A DNA stretch of 64,000 nt from Elysia chlorotica (lineage: Eukaryota > Mollusca > Gastropoda > Plakobranchidae): positions 249,072 to 313,071 of the forward strand of contig RQTK01000333.1 in NCBI GenBank assembly GCA_003991915.1, in the 5' to 3' direction. The notes under the pieces are model-generated. The model saw nothing but the letters and a program-made list of their open reading frames with translations, was not told where the DNA came from and ran no database searches. The position numbers and the translations under genes were made by a program. Shown here in pieces: positions 11,433-24,433 of this stretch; the first letter of the stretch is position 1; each line of letters begins with the position of its first letter.

Positions 11433-12013
11433 AGAATTAATCTAAAAAGTATGTAAGGAAATCACTAAAACGTAATATTAATGTTTAATGTGTGTATCTT
11501 ATGATGCATATAAATTATATATATATACTAGTTCAGAGCCCGTTCTTTGAACAGAAATGTCATTTGGTAAAGTATAGGTAAATGAGCATAATCACTTTAC
11601 AGTCTTCTGACAGTAAACCAGGCTTGGACACCAAATTAGGATAATATTATTCCAAAAAGTTATGTGGAGAAAATCAGTTGTAACGCAACAAGTTTAAAGG
11701 CTTTTTAAAATGTGTATAGATTTTTTTTTTCAGGAATAGACAAAATTCCTTTATATAATATATGAATTGGACATGACAACAAACATACAGTCTACTCATA
11801 GTAAATCCTGGATTGCAAACAAAATGAGTAAACAGACATGAGTGTCTATACGCACTTTAATTTATGTAGAGATTAATATTGCTATCCACAAGTTTTGCTA
11901 CACACACTATGACAGTGTTTTTGTGGAAAAAATGGATCTAGATCTACGTGGGCACAAATAGTAAAAAAAGGATTAAGCAAAACTAGATCTAGACATACAT
12001 CTAGATAAGCCTA
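11433..12013 (+). repeat. 570-bp interspersed repeat, copy B
   Basis: Direct repeat of 10541-11113. It begins GAATTAATCTAAAAAGTATG like copy A, has an AT-rich replacement where copy A carries (GT)n, then joins a 328-bp tract (11675-12002) identical to copy A. A 3-bp indel lies just after the identical tract. Confidence 0.93.
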
Positions 12014-12600
12014 GACCTATGCACAATTTCAAGAACACCGATGCTGTAGTTAATCCTGTAGAGGTGAGCGAAAAGTTGGCCTAATTTTTTGTATTATAGA
12101 TATACTAATTATATAGATTATTATACTCGTAAACTTTACAAACGCAAAAAATACCGGATAACTATGAATCAAAGTCGTTTAAATAGTCAATGTCTAAAGA
12201 AACTTCATTTAAGTATGCAATTTTTTCCCCTTCAATTTCATCATTAATATGAATGTGTGCAAATAAATTAATTATTAATTTAACAAAATTAAATTTTAGT
12301 TTATTATATAAATGGAGTTTGTTCAAAGATAGCAGGATGTTTTAAAATGTTTAATTTTTGTGTATACTTTAGACTGATAATTAAGAATGGACTTTTGTAC
12401 ACGTACATTTAATTAATTTGTACGGTGGTGTCAGTTTGCTGCTGTTATTGTTCTTCTTTTTTTTCTTTTAATTTCCAAAAAGGATCCTCAGGACGACAGG
12501 TCCCCAGACAAGTCTTCGTGTTGCCGCACAGAGACAGTGCGTGACAAGCAGGTCAAGTGTCTCAGCTGAACACACTATACAGTAACTCAAAGAGATCCAC
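12014..12600. other. Non-coding stretch
   Basis: Very AT-rich to about 12470, then GC-richer sequence leading into a SINE tail. No gene recognised. Confidence 0.5.
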
Positions 12601-12690
12601 ACAGTCAGTACAGTGTGACCGACAAAGTTCCAGGTATCCCGCTCTAGGGTCCCGTCGCCGTATAGGATATTTCTTGAGACCAAAGACACG
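12601..12690 (+). mobile_element. SINE body and tail fragment
   Basis: Contains a body block GTCAGTACAGTGTGACCGAC, like the body of the SINEs at 53954-54183 and 63822-64000. The tail GGTCCCGTCGCCGTATAGG then ends around GAGACC..ACGTTA. The 5' limit is uncertain; up to 120 bp further left may belong to it. No convincing target duplication was found. Confidence 0.6.
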
Positions 12691-14646
12691 TTACACTAGA
12701 CACCGAGAGCCTAACCCCTTAGCCTAAAGCATTTTCACCATAAAGTTTTATTTCCTGTCCAGGAGTAAGGATTCCCGAATGAATGCCGATAGAACACACG
12801 AAATTAATTTAGCATGCACTATCAAATTAATTTTTTTTATATTAAACTTGTAATTAATACAATTCCACAAATAAAGTTACCGCCAGCCTAGTACGAAGCG
12901 CAATTAGTGGTTGCAGTACAATTTACAATACTAATTGGGATTTTTAGGTAATAAATTCAGTATGTTGTTGCAACAGATTGGCTGTTAAAAAGTACCTGAT
13001 ATAAATTTTTTTTTGTTTGTTATTGCGATGAAGATCTTGATGGAATTGCAGCTGGGCATAGATCAAAGGGACTTCACTTATATAACGATATGTATAATGT
13101 AAACCACAGATATCGATTTCAATTACACCTACAGAAACCCGGAGGGTACACTTAACGCTGGACAGAACTATGTAAATAAAGCCTACCGTTTTCAATTTTT
13201 CAGCACCGACACATTAGTACATTTTAATTAAATAATGATGTCTATCTTATCCGCTTGAAGTAAGACTGGCTCGAGAGTTAGACTGCAAGCAATATGAAAT
13301 TTAAAAGGTTGTGTAAAAACGTTTTGCTTTTTTTTACTCTTTAAATCCATGACATATTAATTGCTTAAATTTATAGGACAGGGTTACATAACTGTTCATT
13401 AATTTGTCCAATTTCATATGAAATATTTTTGTAAGTTTAAATTAATTCGGTGAAAAAGTAGTAACTTGGCCATACATTTTTTGAAGAAACTAACCAATGA
13501 TTATGAATATTCACAGTTAGATGCACCTTAGATAACTTATACTGAAGTCATTCAAAACGCTAGGGCGTTTACATGTTAATTTTTCATATATAAAAGAAGC
13601 CGTTATTAAATCCTAATTCAAATACTGTACCCATTTCATCTATTTGGACCATGAAAGTCAAGGTAGCAAAATTAGCTTCGCACCAGGAAGTTTTAAAGAG
13701 TTTAATTAAATCTTTTGCCGGAGAGTCTCCGTACAAAGCGTGTCTATGATATATATAATATATAATTAAATATATATTATTTAACAAAGCATATACAAAA
13801 TTTGATTAATAAAAAAGAAGGCTGTTTTTTTATATCCATCCAATTTTTCCTCAGGCAATTAAAAAAGACAGCTAATAAAATAGTCGACAGCAACGTGCAT
13901 GCAAAACTCAATATCCCCACTTATGTTTTTTGGTCACGGGTAAAAAAAAAAAATTAATAACGTGATGAGACCCACTGCTGTTGTGTTATAGACAACCTGT
14001 CGTGGTGGCACAGACGCAGACAGGAAGGTAGGCGTAGAAAACAGACGGCCATAAGTCTTTTTTTCTCAATTCCTATTAGTTTGCACTCACGTACTGAAAA
14101 AAAATCAGCCCACGCTTTAATGGGCATGATAAAAAGGTTCCATTCAATTGTCGACATAGCAAACGTCACAGGTGGGAGGCAGTCAACCTAATGCCTTGCC
14201 CCAAAACATGAAGGTTGGATTAGAATACATCTGAAACGCGGTATATATAAATCTTTCAGTTATGTAAGATTAGAAGTAAGCTTTTCAATGAAAGTAATAA
14301 TTAAAAACACTTTGGTTACCTGGTTCGAAAATCAAATATTTTTTTTGGTTAGTTTTTGAAAACACAAAGACCTTTTATCAGATAAAAAAAAATTTGTCAA
14401 AAATGCCCATGTAGTTAGAACAGGGTGATAAAAATCTAGACAAGTAGTGTCATGTTGACAAAAAATAAATAGTACGGTACTGTACAGAAATCGATGGAAA
14501 GATAGAATGCTAGAGGGCTTAGATACACCATCAAAACTTTGTTAAGAAAAAAAGAGTAAGGTGACGGGCATAGTCATACGAAATGATTAGGCTGGAGCTA
14601 AATGATGAGATAAAAGAGAACAAAAAGCAGCAGGGCAGACAAAGAG

Positions 14647-14648
<2 letters not shown>
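12691..14648. other. Non-coding AT-rich stretch
   Basis: Long AT-rich segment with AT-rich palindromic patches near 13745-13785. A minus-strand frame at 13584-13787 contains a coding-like peptide stretch, but I could not support an exon there. No RNA gene or repeat was recognised. Confidence 0.5.

Positions 14649-14717
<69 letters not shown>
14649..14717. repeat. (GA)n microsatellite
   Basis: About 68 bp of pure GA repeat. Confidence 0.98.
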
Positions 14718-14718
<1 letters not shown>

Positions 14719-15131
14719 GGACAAACAGACAAAGAGACACAAAGAGTGTGGGCGGTTATCTCGACATAACCGGTTATAATATTGGTAGATTATAGTTTTC
14801 AAAGACAAATAAGTGTTTACTGAAAATTAATGTTCTGTAAACATTGTTTGTGATCCTGCCGGTTGAAAGGCTGCGCACATGTTGCCACCAGTCACAGAGA
14901 TACTGTTTTCGCCCGTAGATTAGCCAACAGAATAACAAGGCATAAAAAAGGGAAGAAAACATTGCAAAGTAATGATATCAATTGATGAATTCACATTGTT
15001 TGATATAAATGTAGATTTTTTTCAGAGATTAAAAATTGTCTAAACACAAATATTATTCTTGGGGAAAGGGGGGGGGGGCATACAAAAATCCCGTCACTTA
15101 CTCAAAACTATTTCTACAATTCAAAAAATTA

Positions 15132-15133
<2 letters not shown>
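14718..15133. other. Non-coding stretch
   Basis: AT-rich DNA with a 10-G run near 15069-15078. No gene recognised. Confidence 0.5.
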
Positions 15134-15186
<53 letters not shown>

Positions 15187-15187
15187 T
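15134..15187. repeat. (AGC)n then (AGT)n trinucleotide repeat at gap edge
   Basis: Five AGC units pass directly into about 13 AGT units, which run into the assembly gap. The true array length is unknown. Confidence 0.97.
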
Positions 15188-15653
15188 NNNNNNNNNNNNN
15201 NNNNNNNNNNNNNNNNNNNNNNNNNNNNNNNNNNNNNNNNNNNNNNNNNNNNNNNNNNNNNNNNNNNNNNNNNNNNNNNNNNNNNNNNNNNNNNNNNNNN
15301 NNNNNNNNNNNNNNNNNNNNNNNNNNNNNNNNNNNNNNNNNNNNNNNNNNNNNNNNNNNNNNNNNNNNNNNNNNNNNNNNNNNNNNNNNNNNNNNNNNNN
15401 NNNNNNNNNNNNNNNNNNNNNNNNNNNNNNNNNNNNNNNNNNNNNNNNNNNNNNNNNNNNNNNNNNNNNNNNNNNNNNNNNNNNNNNNNNNNNNNNNNNN
15501 NNNNNNNNNNNNNNNNNNNNNNNNNNNNNNNNNNNNNNNNNNNNNNNNNNNNNNNNNNNNNNNNNNNNNNNNNNNNNNNNNNNNNNNNNNNNNNNNNNNN
15601 NNNNNNNNNNNNNNNNNNNNNNNNNNNNNNNNNNNNNNNNNNNNNNNNNNNNN
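15188..15653. other. Assembly gap (466 N)
   Basis: A run of N directly follows a trinucleotide array, so the missing sequence may be more of that repeat. Frames drawn across it are meaningless. Confidence 1.
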
Positions 15654-15896
15654 AATAAACATAAGCACCGATAAGTATAATACCATCACTACTGTTTTTG
15701 GAAGTAACATAAATTAGTAGAATAAAAAAAGAAACAAACAGCAAATTTTGTATGAATTCAATTTACTCGATCCTGAACAAAAAGCCATATTAAAGGTTTG
15801 TTTAAAAGCCGTAATCAGCGTTAGAAATGGTGAGACGATATCTTAAATTCTTCTCCTTAGTATTAAAAAAAAAACAACCCTGAATACCTTATTCTA

Positions 15897-15985
15897 TCGC
15901 CGTATAGGATCCCCCAGGGGAACCTAGGAGACGTTAAACCCGGAGAGAGGGAGATAATTCTCTCCCTCCCTCTAAAGAGAACATA
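15897..15985 (+). mobile_element. SINE tail-only insertion, type B with 3' hairpin
   Basis: Starts at TCGCCGTATAGGATCC, the same starting point as the copy at 6394-6479. It runs through GAGACGTTAAACCCGG and ends with a GA/CT inverted repeat (stem GAGGGAGA paired with TCTCCCTC around a six-base loop) and AGAGAACATA. The flanks carry only an imperfect direct repeat (CTTATTCTAT before, CTTATCTAT after). Confidence 0.82.
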
Positions 15986-17099
15986 CTTATCTATTGTTTG
16001 GTTTGCGTTTATGGAATTTTTTTTTCCTTCAAAATTTATTGTTATCACGAATTTGTAAGTAGCCATGTGTGTGACCTGAAGATAAGGCTGGTGCCACGCG
16101 CCATAAACAAACTGTGTGATCAATAAATCCCTCATTAAATCAGCTTAGCCGGATCCTCCTGACCCTTCTCTCCCCCCCCCCCCTTCGCCTTGCCATGTTT
16201 TCTGGCTGTATTTGCGTGTGCTTGGCCAGCCGACCAAGAATAATGTCAAACATTAGCTGAATGAGTTGGTGAGTAAGGGGCCGTGTGAGCGAGTGAGGCG
16301 TGCTAGAATAAATCAGAGACCAGGAGGAAAAGGCACGTCGCCACAGGAAGGGGAGAAAATTAATGGAAATCGCAAGAATTATTCCGAGACCGTGAGCATG
16401 GATAGTGAGGTGAAGTGATAAAAGAGTTCTTTGGTATCAAAAATTAATTATTAAAAAAAAGTTTAGTGCTTTACGTTAATGGGGGCTACGAATAGGTGCA
16501 GTGTACTGCAGGTGAAGTCGTTATTGTACATACAGAATGGTACATTACTGAAGCATTAATATTTTCTATGTGGATTACATGTAAATAAATATTCTTGAAC
16601 TTATAAAATATCATAATATAACATTGACCGTACCAAAACATGCATTTCTTACGTCAAAGTAGGCCTACAATATAATGGTGGTTGGTTGAAATAATTAAAA
16701 ATACAATACAATACAGTGTTTATAAATTGTCTTAGAAGAGATAAAAAAAAAAAAGTCAGAAAAAATATAAACAAAATTATAGGAGGGAGAAAATATATGA
16801 GACATAACGCATTCGTGCACGCGACTGAAGGACGCCTGCATCCCAGATTCTGTGGACAAGAGAGATGGATGAGCTGATAGTGATTTTCCAAGGCGCAAGG
16901 CACGCCGGGAGGCGACCTGAGTTCTTCTATTGAACCCGGATCCTGAGGCGAGGCGGATGTTGTCAGTGAAGGCTTCATTTCCGGTGATGCCAGCCAAGCG
17001 TCGCCAATTAGGGGCGTGGCTCTGGTCGCTCCCAGAGACGGGAGAACACAAGATAGTGAGAGAGGGAGAGAAGGGAGAGAGATGGAGAGAATGAGAGAC
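15986..17099. promoter_or_regulatory. Two GC-richer islands, function unknown
   Basis: Positions 16145-16435 and 16810-17045 are non-repetitive and GC-richer than the AT-rich DNA between them. The first contains CTTGGCCAGCCGACCAAG, an imperfect NF1-like dyad. No credible gene was seen. They could be enhancers or simply base-composition fluctuation. Confidence 0.15.
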
Positions 17100-17207
17100 A
17101 CCTAGAATGGAACCCTAGAGATAGACAGAGCGAGAAAGAGTGCCAGAGACAGAGCGCGAAAGAAAACCGATAGAGGGAGGCAGACTGACAGAGAGAGGAG
17201 AGGAGAG

Positions 17208-17263
<56 letters not shown>

Positions 17264-17400
17264 GGAGTGGGAGAGAAGGAGACAGACTGAGAAAGAGAGA
17301 GAGAGAGACAGAGAGAGACAGAGAGACAGAGACAGACGCACAGACACACAGACATACAGACAGACACACACAGACAACAAACAGACAGTCAGGGACATAG
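17100..17400. repeat. Purine-rich tract: (GA)n, poly-G and GACA/CAGA units
   Basis: A pure GA array (about 17213-17252) passes into a run of about 13 G. GA and CAGA/CACA units follow to about 17400. The long minus-strand Ser/Leu frames are low-complexity artefacts. Confidence 0.95.
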
Positions 17401-18987
17401 ACAGATAAAGAGAAAATCTGAGAGGACGATGCATCACATATCTCCAAGAAAGAGTCAGGATGAGCTGGGATCACTCCGGATCACTTGAAAGTAGTAATTG
17501 GAAGGCTGAATGCGGATGACCGCGCTTGGAAACACTCTCACAACGAAGCTAAAGAGACGTGAATTTAATTACACCCTGCTTAGCTTTGTGTTTCTATGGA
17601 TAGAGTTGGTATTTAGCGGCTCTACGTCTCCGAAACATGGGTACTCTGCATTTGGAAATCAATATTATTCTTTCTGGTCGAACAAAACAATCTTTTGTCC
17701 AAGGCAATATATTTTTTTTGGATGTCCACTAATAATTACTTAGTTTCAAGTTTTAGTTGCTAAAGGACGCAATCAAACAATACATATTTTTGTTATACGC
17801 CTTTTTCAATATTCATAATAGAGAATTATGGCTATTAATTTCCATATAGTTGTTTTTTAACAGTAGTCCTTTTGTCTCTCCATTGTGGTTTTTCTTTTGC
17901 TTTTTACATTAACCAAAAATTAGAAATTCATATCCAGTCTTTAATATCTAATCCATATTATTTAATGGATGCTAGTCAGTTTGAGTTTTTTCAAAGTGAA
18001 TAAGTAAAATTGTTTTACAATCCATAGTTTTGTTTTTTGTTTTTTTTTTGGCTCAGAGTTTTGCTCAGGCATAGGAATTTTTCGCATTAATAGGCCATCT
18101 AAGAAGCTTCTAGTGTTGTTACAAAATAAATTTATTTCTGTAGATACATAATGTCTTTTTCGTCAATATAAAAAAATCTATGGAAGGTGCTATCTGGATG
18201 TCTTCTCTTTTATCAGTGTTCTTTCGAACCTGGGTGAAGGTCCATTTTAGACACAGATTATAGAGTTGCTTCGGTTTGTGCTTTAACCGGCATCCTAAGC
18301 TCATCCCTCTCTTATTAGCATTTTTTTTTCTTTTAAATAGGACAAGGTATTAGATATCTAATCGATTTTCGATATGCAAAATAATATTTCTTTTTCGGTT
18401 GTTCTACTATTTTCCATCCGAAATATCTTTCTAGCTTAATATTCAAAAAATATGTTTTGATTATATGATTAAAGAAGCCGAAACGTTTTAGAGCGCCGAC
18501 AGTGTACACAATGGGCAAAAAATGGATGAACTGACAAGAGTATACTTTTTAACAAGTCATTGATTTTGTTTGGCCTTTGCAACCTTTTCCTGTATTTTTT
18601 TCCCCTCGTCATCGCCTTTTTAAATTTCCTTATTCATTTTTTTTATTTATTTATTTTATAATTATTATTATTTTATTATTATTTATTTTTTAATACAACC
18701 ATCACATGCCTTTAAAAATTATTGTTTTCGACCGTGTTAATGCTGTTACTATAAAGCTGTTGAAGATAAGATTGAGCCATGAAACTTTAAAAAAAATGAA
18801 ATATGGCAAAGGATCACATCTAATAACTATACCTGTATTTGAAAATGAATGTCATTTTCGAAATATATTTAAACTACCACAAACTGAATCATAACATTCG
18901 ATATATTATATACCAACCTATTGGATTAAAATTTTAATTTTTTTTTTAAATTTTACAATCCATAGTTCAATTGAAGGATTCTGCACA
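17401..18987. other. Non-coding AT-rich stretch
   Basis: AT-rich throughout, with TTA/TTTA-rich DNA at 18635-18695. Open frames of about 60 codons look like chance. Confidence 0.5.
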
Positions 18988-19045
18988 AAGCCTTGATCCG
19001 AATCACGGACCTCTAGCTCTTAGACCACAGTCCTACCCAAATTGA
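18988..19045 (-). mobile_element. tRNA-like SINE head fragment
   Basis: On the minus strand, ACTGTGGTCTAAGAGCTAGA followed by GGTCCGTGATTCGGATCAAGG resembles the A-box and B-box region of a tRNA-derived SINE. No cloverleaf can be drawn and no tail was found, so the call is tentative. Confidence 0.35.
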
Positions 19046-19852
19046 AATTGAACAATTGATTTAGCAACCAGTTCTCTCATTTTGTTCCTGCGCTTTGAAC
19101 AGCCAGTTCGTTCATTTCAGCTTTGTGCAGCAAAGCAAAAAAAGTAAAGTTCAACACAAACTACTGTTAATGTTCTCAAACACAAGTTATTATTAATTTT
19201 GTACGAACATAATCCTCCCAAATATTGATTGGGATTTTACCATTCAACAAAATCTTTCTGAGCAAATCTCTACGAAAGCCATTAATTATAGTAGTAGACG
19301 CATTTAGACACAATAAAATATTTTTCAGTCTTCCGTTTTGTCTCTACCCAGTAGCTTTTAATGCATTAGAGAAGATCCTTTTAATATGAAAGAGGTATAT
19401 AATTAGTTCCTGTAGGGATTTTTATAATAAAATGTTCCGCATCCATAACGGCTCGTTGGTACATTGATATTTTCTTTCGTTAAATACGGGTATTGTTTGG
19501 ACAAAAGATTAAACGGATCAATAAGTCCCTTCTTTGAAAAAAGGACACCCATTTCCTCTCCATCCTTGTTTATTTTTCATTATTTCCTCGTCTTCCCACC
19601 CCTCTATCCTTAACAAGTGCATCATAATGGTTTTTCCCTCTCTGAACTTTTTTTCTCCATGAAAAGACAAGAGCTCGTCCATTGTGTGAGGGGAGTGGAG
19701 AGAGGGAGAGAAGGGGGAAATCTATGGCGAAGATTTACAATGACACTTTAAGTCTGAGTGTGGCAGCTTGGGGGTAATTTAGAAAATGCATTTTGTGTTG
19801 TTCTCGCCAGCGAATCGATCGATGCGTAGAGTCTGAATAGCCTCCCTGATGA
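19046..19852. other. Non-coding stretch
   Basis: AT-rich to about 19660, then a mixed segment with CGAATCGATCGATGCG near 19810. No gene or element recognised. Confidence 0.5.
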
Positions 19853-20225
19853 AGATGATGTTAATTGTGATGAAGGTGGAGGTGGTTGGGGTAATAGCTG
19901 TGGTGTTGGTTGATGTTGTGGCGGTGGTTGTATTTATGGTTGTGGTTGTGATGATGGTGGTAGTGATGATGGTGGCAGTGGTGGTGGTGTGATTGTGGTG
20001 GTAGTGATGGTGTGATGGTGTTGATTATTGTAGTTGTGGTGATGGCGGTGGTTTTGGTGGTGGTTGGGGTAGTGGTATTTGTGGTGATGGTTATGGTGGT
20101 TTTGGTGTTAGTGGTGGTTAGGGGGTGTTATTTTGGAGGTGGTGGTTGCAGGGATGTTATGATGGTAGTGGTGGTGGTTATGGCGATGGTGATGATAGTA
20201 GCAATTGTGGGTGGTGGTGAGAGGC
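19853..20225. repeat. Degenerate (TGG/TGA/TGT)n minisatellite
   Basis: About 370 bp dominated by GGTGGT, GATGGT and GTTGTGG units, with strong G+T bias on the plus strand. The poly-Val open frame across part of it is a by-product. Confidence 0.92.
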
Positions 20226-20389
20226 GATAAGTTAGAGAGGCTGGTCCGCTATTATAGGCGCTGCAAGTTCAAAAACATTGGTAAACTTTCAAAGTACATG
20301 TGAGATACGTAGAAAGAGACAGAGAAGAGGGTAGGAGAGTAGGAAAAGGGGGGGGGGGAATAGAGACAGAATAAGCTAGAAAGATAGAG

Positions 20390-20427
20390 AAATAGGAAAA
20401 ACGATAAATACAAAGAGAGAATTCGAA

Positions 20428-20478
<51 letters not shown>

Positions 20479-20510
20479 GATAGAGAGAGAGAGAGAGGGA
20501 GGAGGGCGGG
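20390..20510. repeat. (GA)n microsatellite
   Basis: Imperfect GA arrays; the longest pure block is about 20443-20471. Confidence 0.95.
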
Positions 20511-20648
20511 GAGGTGGGAGTTGGATGGCGCACGAGGGAACGAGAGGACGACGAGAGGAAATGGGAATGGAGATTTATATATATATCGAAGTGTGTTTAA
20601 ACAATAGTTATGTAAAACGCAGACAGAGGTGCCGATATGATGGATAAC

Positions 20649-20738
20649 ATTATGACAACATACAAATTAGTAACCCAGAACTGAATAAAATTATGTCAAC
20701 ATACAAATCAATTACCCAGAAGTGGATACAATTATGCC
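20649..20738. repeat. 41-bp tandem repeat, 2.2 copies
   Basis: Units start at 20649, 20690 and 20731 with ATTATG, followed by CAACATACAAAT and then ACCCAGAA in the two complete units. They are spaced exactly 41 bp. The third unit is only a few bases long. Confidence 0.9.
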
Positions 20739-21340
20739 CTATGAAAACTGGTGATAAGAGATCTAGAGAAGAAAAAAACAAAAACAAACGAAAGGCAAAT
20801 ATTTATCTGCAGTTTTAGAAGAGGATAATTACCCTATGGTTATCCTCTTTTTCATTTAGCTACTGTGCGCACAGCTTTTATTAAAAAATGATTTTAATTT
20901 CCGGTGTACTTTTTCTCTCGATACGCGCTACTATTAGCAGCTATTATTATGGAGCTGTTTCAGTCTTCTTGTAAGTTGGACATGTATTAAAATTAATATT
21001 TTACAAATTTAACCGCCAGGCGCGTGTAACAGGGCAAAAGTGTCAATTATCTACAACAAAGCATGAACGCATCATCAAAATAATGGTTAAAAGATTTCCA
21101 CTTGCCGATTGGCGGGTCATACAATTTAATATCATTTGCGGAAGAGGAAACATGTTCAAATATAATTATAGCAATTTATTGTCTGTGTACAAATCACACA
21201 CGAAAGCAAATAACTTTTAGAAATCTTACTTGTCTCATAATACTCTTTCCGGTATAATGTTTACTTAAATAGTACACACATTATTCCTTTTAGTACGGTT
21301 TCACTGAAGGAGTTAAGACTTTTTTTTTTAATTAGTCAAA

Positions 21341-21412
21341 TAAACCATATTTTACAATTTTGCCAACTACATTTAAACTAAACCATATTTTACAATTTTG
21401 CCAACTACATTT
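21341..21412. repeat. 38-bp-period tandem duplication
   Basis: A 34-bp segment beginning TAAACCATATTTTACAATTT is present at 21341-21374 and again, identical, at 21379-21412, separated by 4 bp. Confidence 0.95.
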
Positions 21413-22949
21413 GTTCCATCTAGTACTGCTCTTTTATTTAGGTGTAGTTTGCCCGAGGGAGCATTTTCACTAGTTCCAAAAGCAAATAAGAAATTGTTAT
21501 ATCACTCCAACTGTATATTTAGAGAAGTGATCCCTGTAAGTTTCAGTGTTGTTTTTCTTAATGATTTTTGTTTTTGATAATGTTATAATTGTCACTTCGC
21601 AAATCTTGATTAAATCTAACAGAATGAAGCCATTAATCTGTATCTAAGCAGAATAATATTGCTAAGGGTTGGATTATCCTTCCACATTTAGAAAAAGTTA
21701 ACTGGAAAATAATTTTATTCTAAGAGCAATTAATTAGAGATATCTAAATATTTAGGTAATGATTTTTATCCTCATTAAACCAAATGTTCTGTTTCACTTA
21801 TCAAGTATGGATCAATTTAGAGTTGTGTTAATTCAAACATGAGTTGGTATAAGTTTCGCAAAGTATCTCTGTTTACAAACAGGATATAGATTACTAGTTC
21901 ATAGCGTTGATGTGAATATTGAAAAGCAGCGTTTATTAGCACACATGTCTAGGATTCTACTGCATTGTGACAAAATGCCTGGCAGCAATGCAGACGTTTG
22001 GAGGATGGATCGATCACTAGTGTGTGAATAGGATGAAGTAAAAAGATATATTGCTTTGTTGAACTCACAGCAACATCTCGATTTCTTTAAACCATATCTT
22101 TTAATTATCGCAAAACAGTGCTCTTTCTGATGTGAAGGAAAAGATCAAGCCCATCCAAAACTCTGCACGCATGTCTCCATTTATATAATTTATCTGAAAA
22201 AATTCTCGTGTTAAAAAAAAAACAATGCTTGCTTCGAATAACGGCTATAGTTTGACAATGGTGGGTTTCAAGATAGCGATCTAGGTAATGTAAAAAAACA
22301 CAACTATCATAGACATAATTTTCTTTAAATAAAAAATGTTTGCCTAATTCGCACCAGAATAACGTGAACAATAATCAAGCGATGAATTAAAACCGCTCAA
22401 CGTTATAACCTAGACTCTCTTTGACTTGAGCTATCTCGTTATCCAGCAGATCTTTCCAAATATACTCCGGAATGTACGTTACAGCGGGCACAAATTGGCA
22501 AGTGTATGATATTGTAAGAATGCATCGTCTACAGGCGTAAGTTAAAAAGGATAATCTGGAATACAAGATCGAGTAAGGGAATTCATTCGAGACTATTGTT
22601 AGGGAGCTAAGGTGAGCCGCTATGAATATCTAAAGGTTGTTGGATAAAAATATATCATCGCTTAAGCGCAGTGCAAATCCCAAAAAGAGTAAGAAGCATG
22701 CAAGTCGTAAAATGTCCTCTAAGACCATTGGATATGCAGAAGAGCAAGGTATTAGCTTAATTTCTACACTCTTGCCAGTTTACTACAATTGTGATTTGTT
22801 CTGAATATAGCACTTTTTAAAAAAAATTGACACACATACCAATAATTTTATATCATTTTAGGTTCTTCAATGCGTTTCTCAAGAGGTGGAAAAATGACAT
22901 AATAACATAGATCTGCACATCTGAGTTGTATACACACCATTTAAAGACT
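21413..22949. other. Non-coding AT-rich stretch
   Basis: Unique-looking AT-rich DNA. No coding region, RNA gene or repeat could be supported. The 20739-21340 stretch before the duplication is likewise featureless. Confidence 0.5.
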
Positions 22950-23540
22950 TGGATCATTTTATCCTCCAACGCCTCTTTTCAACAGGTCTTTGAGTTTGGC
23001 GTAGTGTATTGGAACAGGGACCTGATACTCCAAGGTTTCTTGTCGTGGCCAATAAAGGAGCACAGCACACTGCATAGGAATTTGAGTTTCGCGTTTGCTT
23101 CATATCTTTCTCGGAGGCTGGGATAGAATAAAGGCGAGGGTGGACTCCAGACATTCCAATAGTGTCGGCCGTGCAGAGACAGGGAGAAAGAGAGGGGTCG
23201 TGAGTGAGTACGACTGGGAGCGACCAGAACTGTGAATGTGAGTTTTGTGTGGAGGCATTGGGCGACCACAATCATCAAAGGGAGAGAGGGTGAGCACCAG
23301 CCCTGTGGAGGAATGTTCCAGGTGGGGATCTGTGGACCAGTGAGGGGAGAGGGGGAGGGGAGCGTGCACGCGCGTGCTGGTCAGACGGGTGAGCAGATGG
23401 CAGAGACTGGGGGTCGGGGCGGGGGTGGAGGGACAGAGGCTGGGTGGAGGGACAGAGGCTGGGTGGATGCTCCACGCATGTCGTCGGGTATCGCCCAGAA
23501 TTTGCTGATCATTGCAGATTTGGTTGAAATCTCCCATTAT
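22950..23540. promoter_or_regulatory. GC-rich island with G-quadruplex motif
   Basis: A markedly GC-richer island in AT-rich surroundings. G tracts of 5, 4, 5 and 3 with short loops at 23409-23432 fit a quadruplex. A 19-bp tandem unit (GTGGAGGGACAGAGGCTGG) is repeated at about 23425-23465. TTTTCAACAG followed by an open frame at 22985-23126 resembles an acceptor and last exon, but the peptide is not recognisable. Overlapping open frames on both strands reflect GC content. Regulatory function is only a possibility. Confidence 0.25.
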
Positions 23541-24423
23541 AAAAATAATATGTTGTATAGAACAAAATTCACCTTTTCACTAAATCATTCAAAACGTGTT
23601 ATTATAATTACCATTATTTTAATAAGTTTTACCTGATAGATATTACGTCTACACATCATTTATATCTGATTGCTCTGCTGTGGTTTTAAGTCTCATTGAT
23701 TGCACTACAATTTATATAATCATTCACCTCATTAAAGAAGAAAAAACAGACACATTTCAGTGTTTTTCTATGAAATACAAGTATCTACTATTGTAAGTGC
23801 TGCTTTTTTCGTATCTTATTTTTATTATTTTTATTGGGGGGGGGGGGGGTTCTGTGTTTTTTTTTTTTTTTTTTGTTTTTTTTTGTTTGGGGGGGGGGGG
23901 GTGAGCTTGGGCTTTTTCAAATAGCGCTTGGTACGCCTGGGATGGAATGAATTGCATATTGTGATTGTGTACCTTACTTTCGAAGGGGGTCCTCATTGGT
24001 CTTTTCTGTTCACCACAATTTCTGCTTTATTTTGAACACACAGAGAAATTTAAGGAGAAAAAGACAAACGTATCTATCCTGAACCTCGTCACTAATTTTT
24101 TTTGTATCAATTACAATGATCAGTAAAACATCAAATAATGTAACATACATACAAATCAATATAGATGTCTTCATCTTCATATTCTTGTCAAGAGGTGAAT
24201 GTAAAATAATACAGTAAATGCAATGAACGCTGATTTTCGTGTTAGAGATAAATTGTTATAACTACCTCTCTAAAGTGTTATGTGCATACAAGTGTTACGG
24301 AAAAAAAAAAACGGAAGCATGGGTCAAAACTATTATTCAATGTGTATTTTCATATTGGTTTTTATCTTTCAATTTGTAGATACTCAAAGAGAATAAATAG
24401 AGTGAAGTGTTTAAAATACTTGT
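23541..24423. other. Non-coding stretch with poly-G and poly-T runs
   Basis: Positions 23836-23901 carry a 14-G run, two long T runs and a 13-G run. The remainder is AT-rich and unannotated. Confidence 0.7.
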
Positions 24424-24433
24424 ACCTTTTCGT

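Noticed and set aside
13584-13787. Minus-strand frame with peptide HALYGDSPAKDLIKLFKTSW, at first reminiscent of a ligand-gated channel N-terminus
   Set aside because: The resemblance does not hold residue by residue, splice sites are weak and no neighbouring exons were found.
15036-15744. Frames of about 200 codons crossing 15188-15653
   Set aside because: Most residues are translated N from the assembly gap.
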